Positions 62,750 to 64,000 of a stretch of 64,000 nucleotides of DNA are shown one piece after another. Source of the DNA: Channa striata (lineage: Eukaryota; Chordata; Actinopteri; Anabantiformes; Channidae); NCBI GenBank assembly GCA_033026295.1, contig CM065176.1, positions 3,915,705 through 3,979,704 on the forward strand, read 5' to 3'. Every line of letters begins with the position of its first letter. Within the stretch, counting starts at the first letter, position 1. Both the position numbers and the translations under genes were made by a program. Under the pieces are notes generated by a model, which was given only the letters and a program-made list of their open reading frames with translations, did not search any database and was not told the origin of the DNA.

Positions 62750-63249
62750 TCAGTTGGCCATAGCCTGATGAACCTCAGGTATGAGAGATGAGAAGAAGGT
62801 TTTGAAAAAAACCCAAACCGTCCACATGAAGGACACATTGTGAGGTGGAACTAAAACTGCTGTCATTGGTCCTTGTACATCAGAACCCTCTGCAACTGCA
62901 GCAGGGGCAGCTTCCTCCCTTTGTCCATCAGTGTCAACCTAGAAAGTCAAGACACAAAATAATCATAAGCATTATAAAACCATTATTTCAACAGTGGTAC
63001 TCAGACATTTACAGAACATGCAGGTTTTACATCAGACTTAAACAGGTCACACATCCCCTGTGACATAACAATGATTTGCAATAGAGCTTTAGTTAAATTA
63101 AGTAGATCAGATACAAATCTGGTATATAGTTTCTTACTGGATTTGGTTGTGGGTTCTGGTTCTCATGCTGGTTGCGCTGAACCTCAGGGGGCTGCAGATG
63201 GTTTGGTCCTTGGACTTGTCTTCTGAAGGGAAACCAGCCAGCAGTGTGT
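62750..63249 (-). CDS. herpud1: HERPUD1 C-terminal part (last two coding exons), partial at right edge
   Basis: Homocysteine- and ER-stress-inducible membrane protein that works with the HRD1 ubiquitin ligase in ER-associated degradation. Exons 63138-63249 and 62750-62938 join in phase 0. The first gives HTAGWFPFRRQVQGPNHLQ, matching the AGWFPFR block of HERPUD1. The second ends with FMWTVWVFFKTFFSSLIPE and a terminal MAN, like the human C-terminus (VFKTFFASLLPEG...IAN). The ubiquitin-like domain and the membrane hairpin would be encoded beyond position 64000, since no further exon is visible up to the edge. HERPUD2 shares part of the C-terminus. The neighbouring cetp, adjacent to HERPUD1 in mammals, favours herpud1. 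Confidence 0.88.
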
Positions 63250-64000
63250 CTTTTTAAAGTAAAAACAGATGAGAAAATAAGTTAATGGGTTGTGTTGGTA
63301 ATTTAATGATGGGTACAAGCTAGAACACTGTCTTTTCTAGAGATGAGTAGAAAGCCTATTTTCAATTTTGTCAATTGAAGGCACACAAGCTTTAAAGTCT
63401 GATAACTATGAACTACTCTAAAGAGTCACTACATGCATACTTTGTATCCATTGGGATCCTAAATTTGCATGTCAGTATTTGCATGTGCACCTTTCCTTCC
63501 TTGCTATGAAAATGATCGCTCTGTACTATGACGCCACAAAAACCAATAAAAAAATTGTTAAGCTCCGTCGAAAGGGGATCATGGTATTGTGTGGCATGTT
63601 ATCTCATCCTACATTTCTTTACAAAATTAACTTGTAAACATCCGTAAATCTGTTTAGCAGGTTCAGGCTTATTTCATAAGGCACTAACTATTAGGCCCAA
63701 TAATCCACCTTTTGACAGTAGTCTTTTTATTCTCAGTCCATATTTGGCTAGAAGTTTACCTTCTAGTTAAAGTGATTCAAAGTATGTGTGGTACTACAAA
63801 GCCTTGAGCTCAGCTTGTGTAACTTGTTTGTACTAATGTGAAGCTCTGGTACAACAGGTTTCACAGGTGTCAATGCTAAAGACTTTCTTGTATGTACACA
63901 CAGTTAGAAACTGCTTTGTTAAAAGAACAAAGGGATAAGATTGCTAGTACAATCCTCGTTCAACTGGTTTTATAGTCAAATTTCAAAACAGGTAGTAACA
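63250..64000 (-). other. herpud1: herpud1 intron sequence up to the window edge
   Basis: AT-rich DNA upstream of the penultimate herpud1 exon. No exon with HERPUD similarity and no repeat was recognised. Confidence 0.6.

Overview
The window is vertebrate nuclear DNA, almost certainly from a teleost fish. Genes are split into many short exons with GT-AG introns and intergenic DNA is AT-rich. Repeats are of fish type (Tc1/mariner remnants, tRNA-type SINEs, a decayed LINE, CA/GT microsatellites). The proteins read as fish orthologues of aminopeptidase N, choline kinase alpha, CETP and HERPUD1. No bacterial, CRISPR or rRNA/tRNA features were seen. All exon models were joined by eye from splice sites, reading phase and protein similarity; no alignment program was run.

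Layout. (1) 181-14827, minus: complete aminopeptidase N gene (anpep), 20 coding exons, 941 residues, with a TATA box near 15.2 kb. Two of its introns appear to be GC-AG. (2) 14.8-18.7 kb: intergenic, with an internally deleted Tc1-like element. (3) 18737-20447, minus: an F-box/leucine-rich protein of about 383 residues whose family I cannot name, with an upstream ORF and a CRE-bearing promoter near 21.36 kb. (4) 23526-38689, plus: complete choline kinase alpha (chka), 12 exons, 417 residues with an 18-codon cassette exon (399 without), and a 3' UTR that probably ends near 41.7 kb. (5) 41.8-48.55 kb, plus: a possible undescribed two-exon gene for a 65-residue single-pass membrane protein. The evidence is splice sites, matched phase, an open frame and a poly(A) signal. 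(6) 51633-58968, minus: complete cholesteryl ester transfer protein (cetp), 17 coding exons, 500 residues. (7) 62750-63249, minus: the last two coding exons of herpud1, which continues beyond the right edge.

The genes do not form one pathway. herpud1 followed by cetp on the same strand repeats the HERPUD1-CETP order known in mammals. chka starts phosphatidylcholine synthesis, cetp moves neutral lipids between lipoproteins, anpep trims peptides at the cell surface, and herpud1 acts in ER-associated degradation. The most interesting item is the candidate small membrane protein between chka and cetp, found in reading frames too short to stand out as a single ORF.
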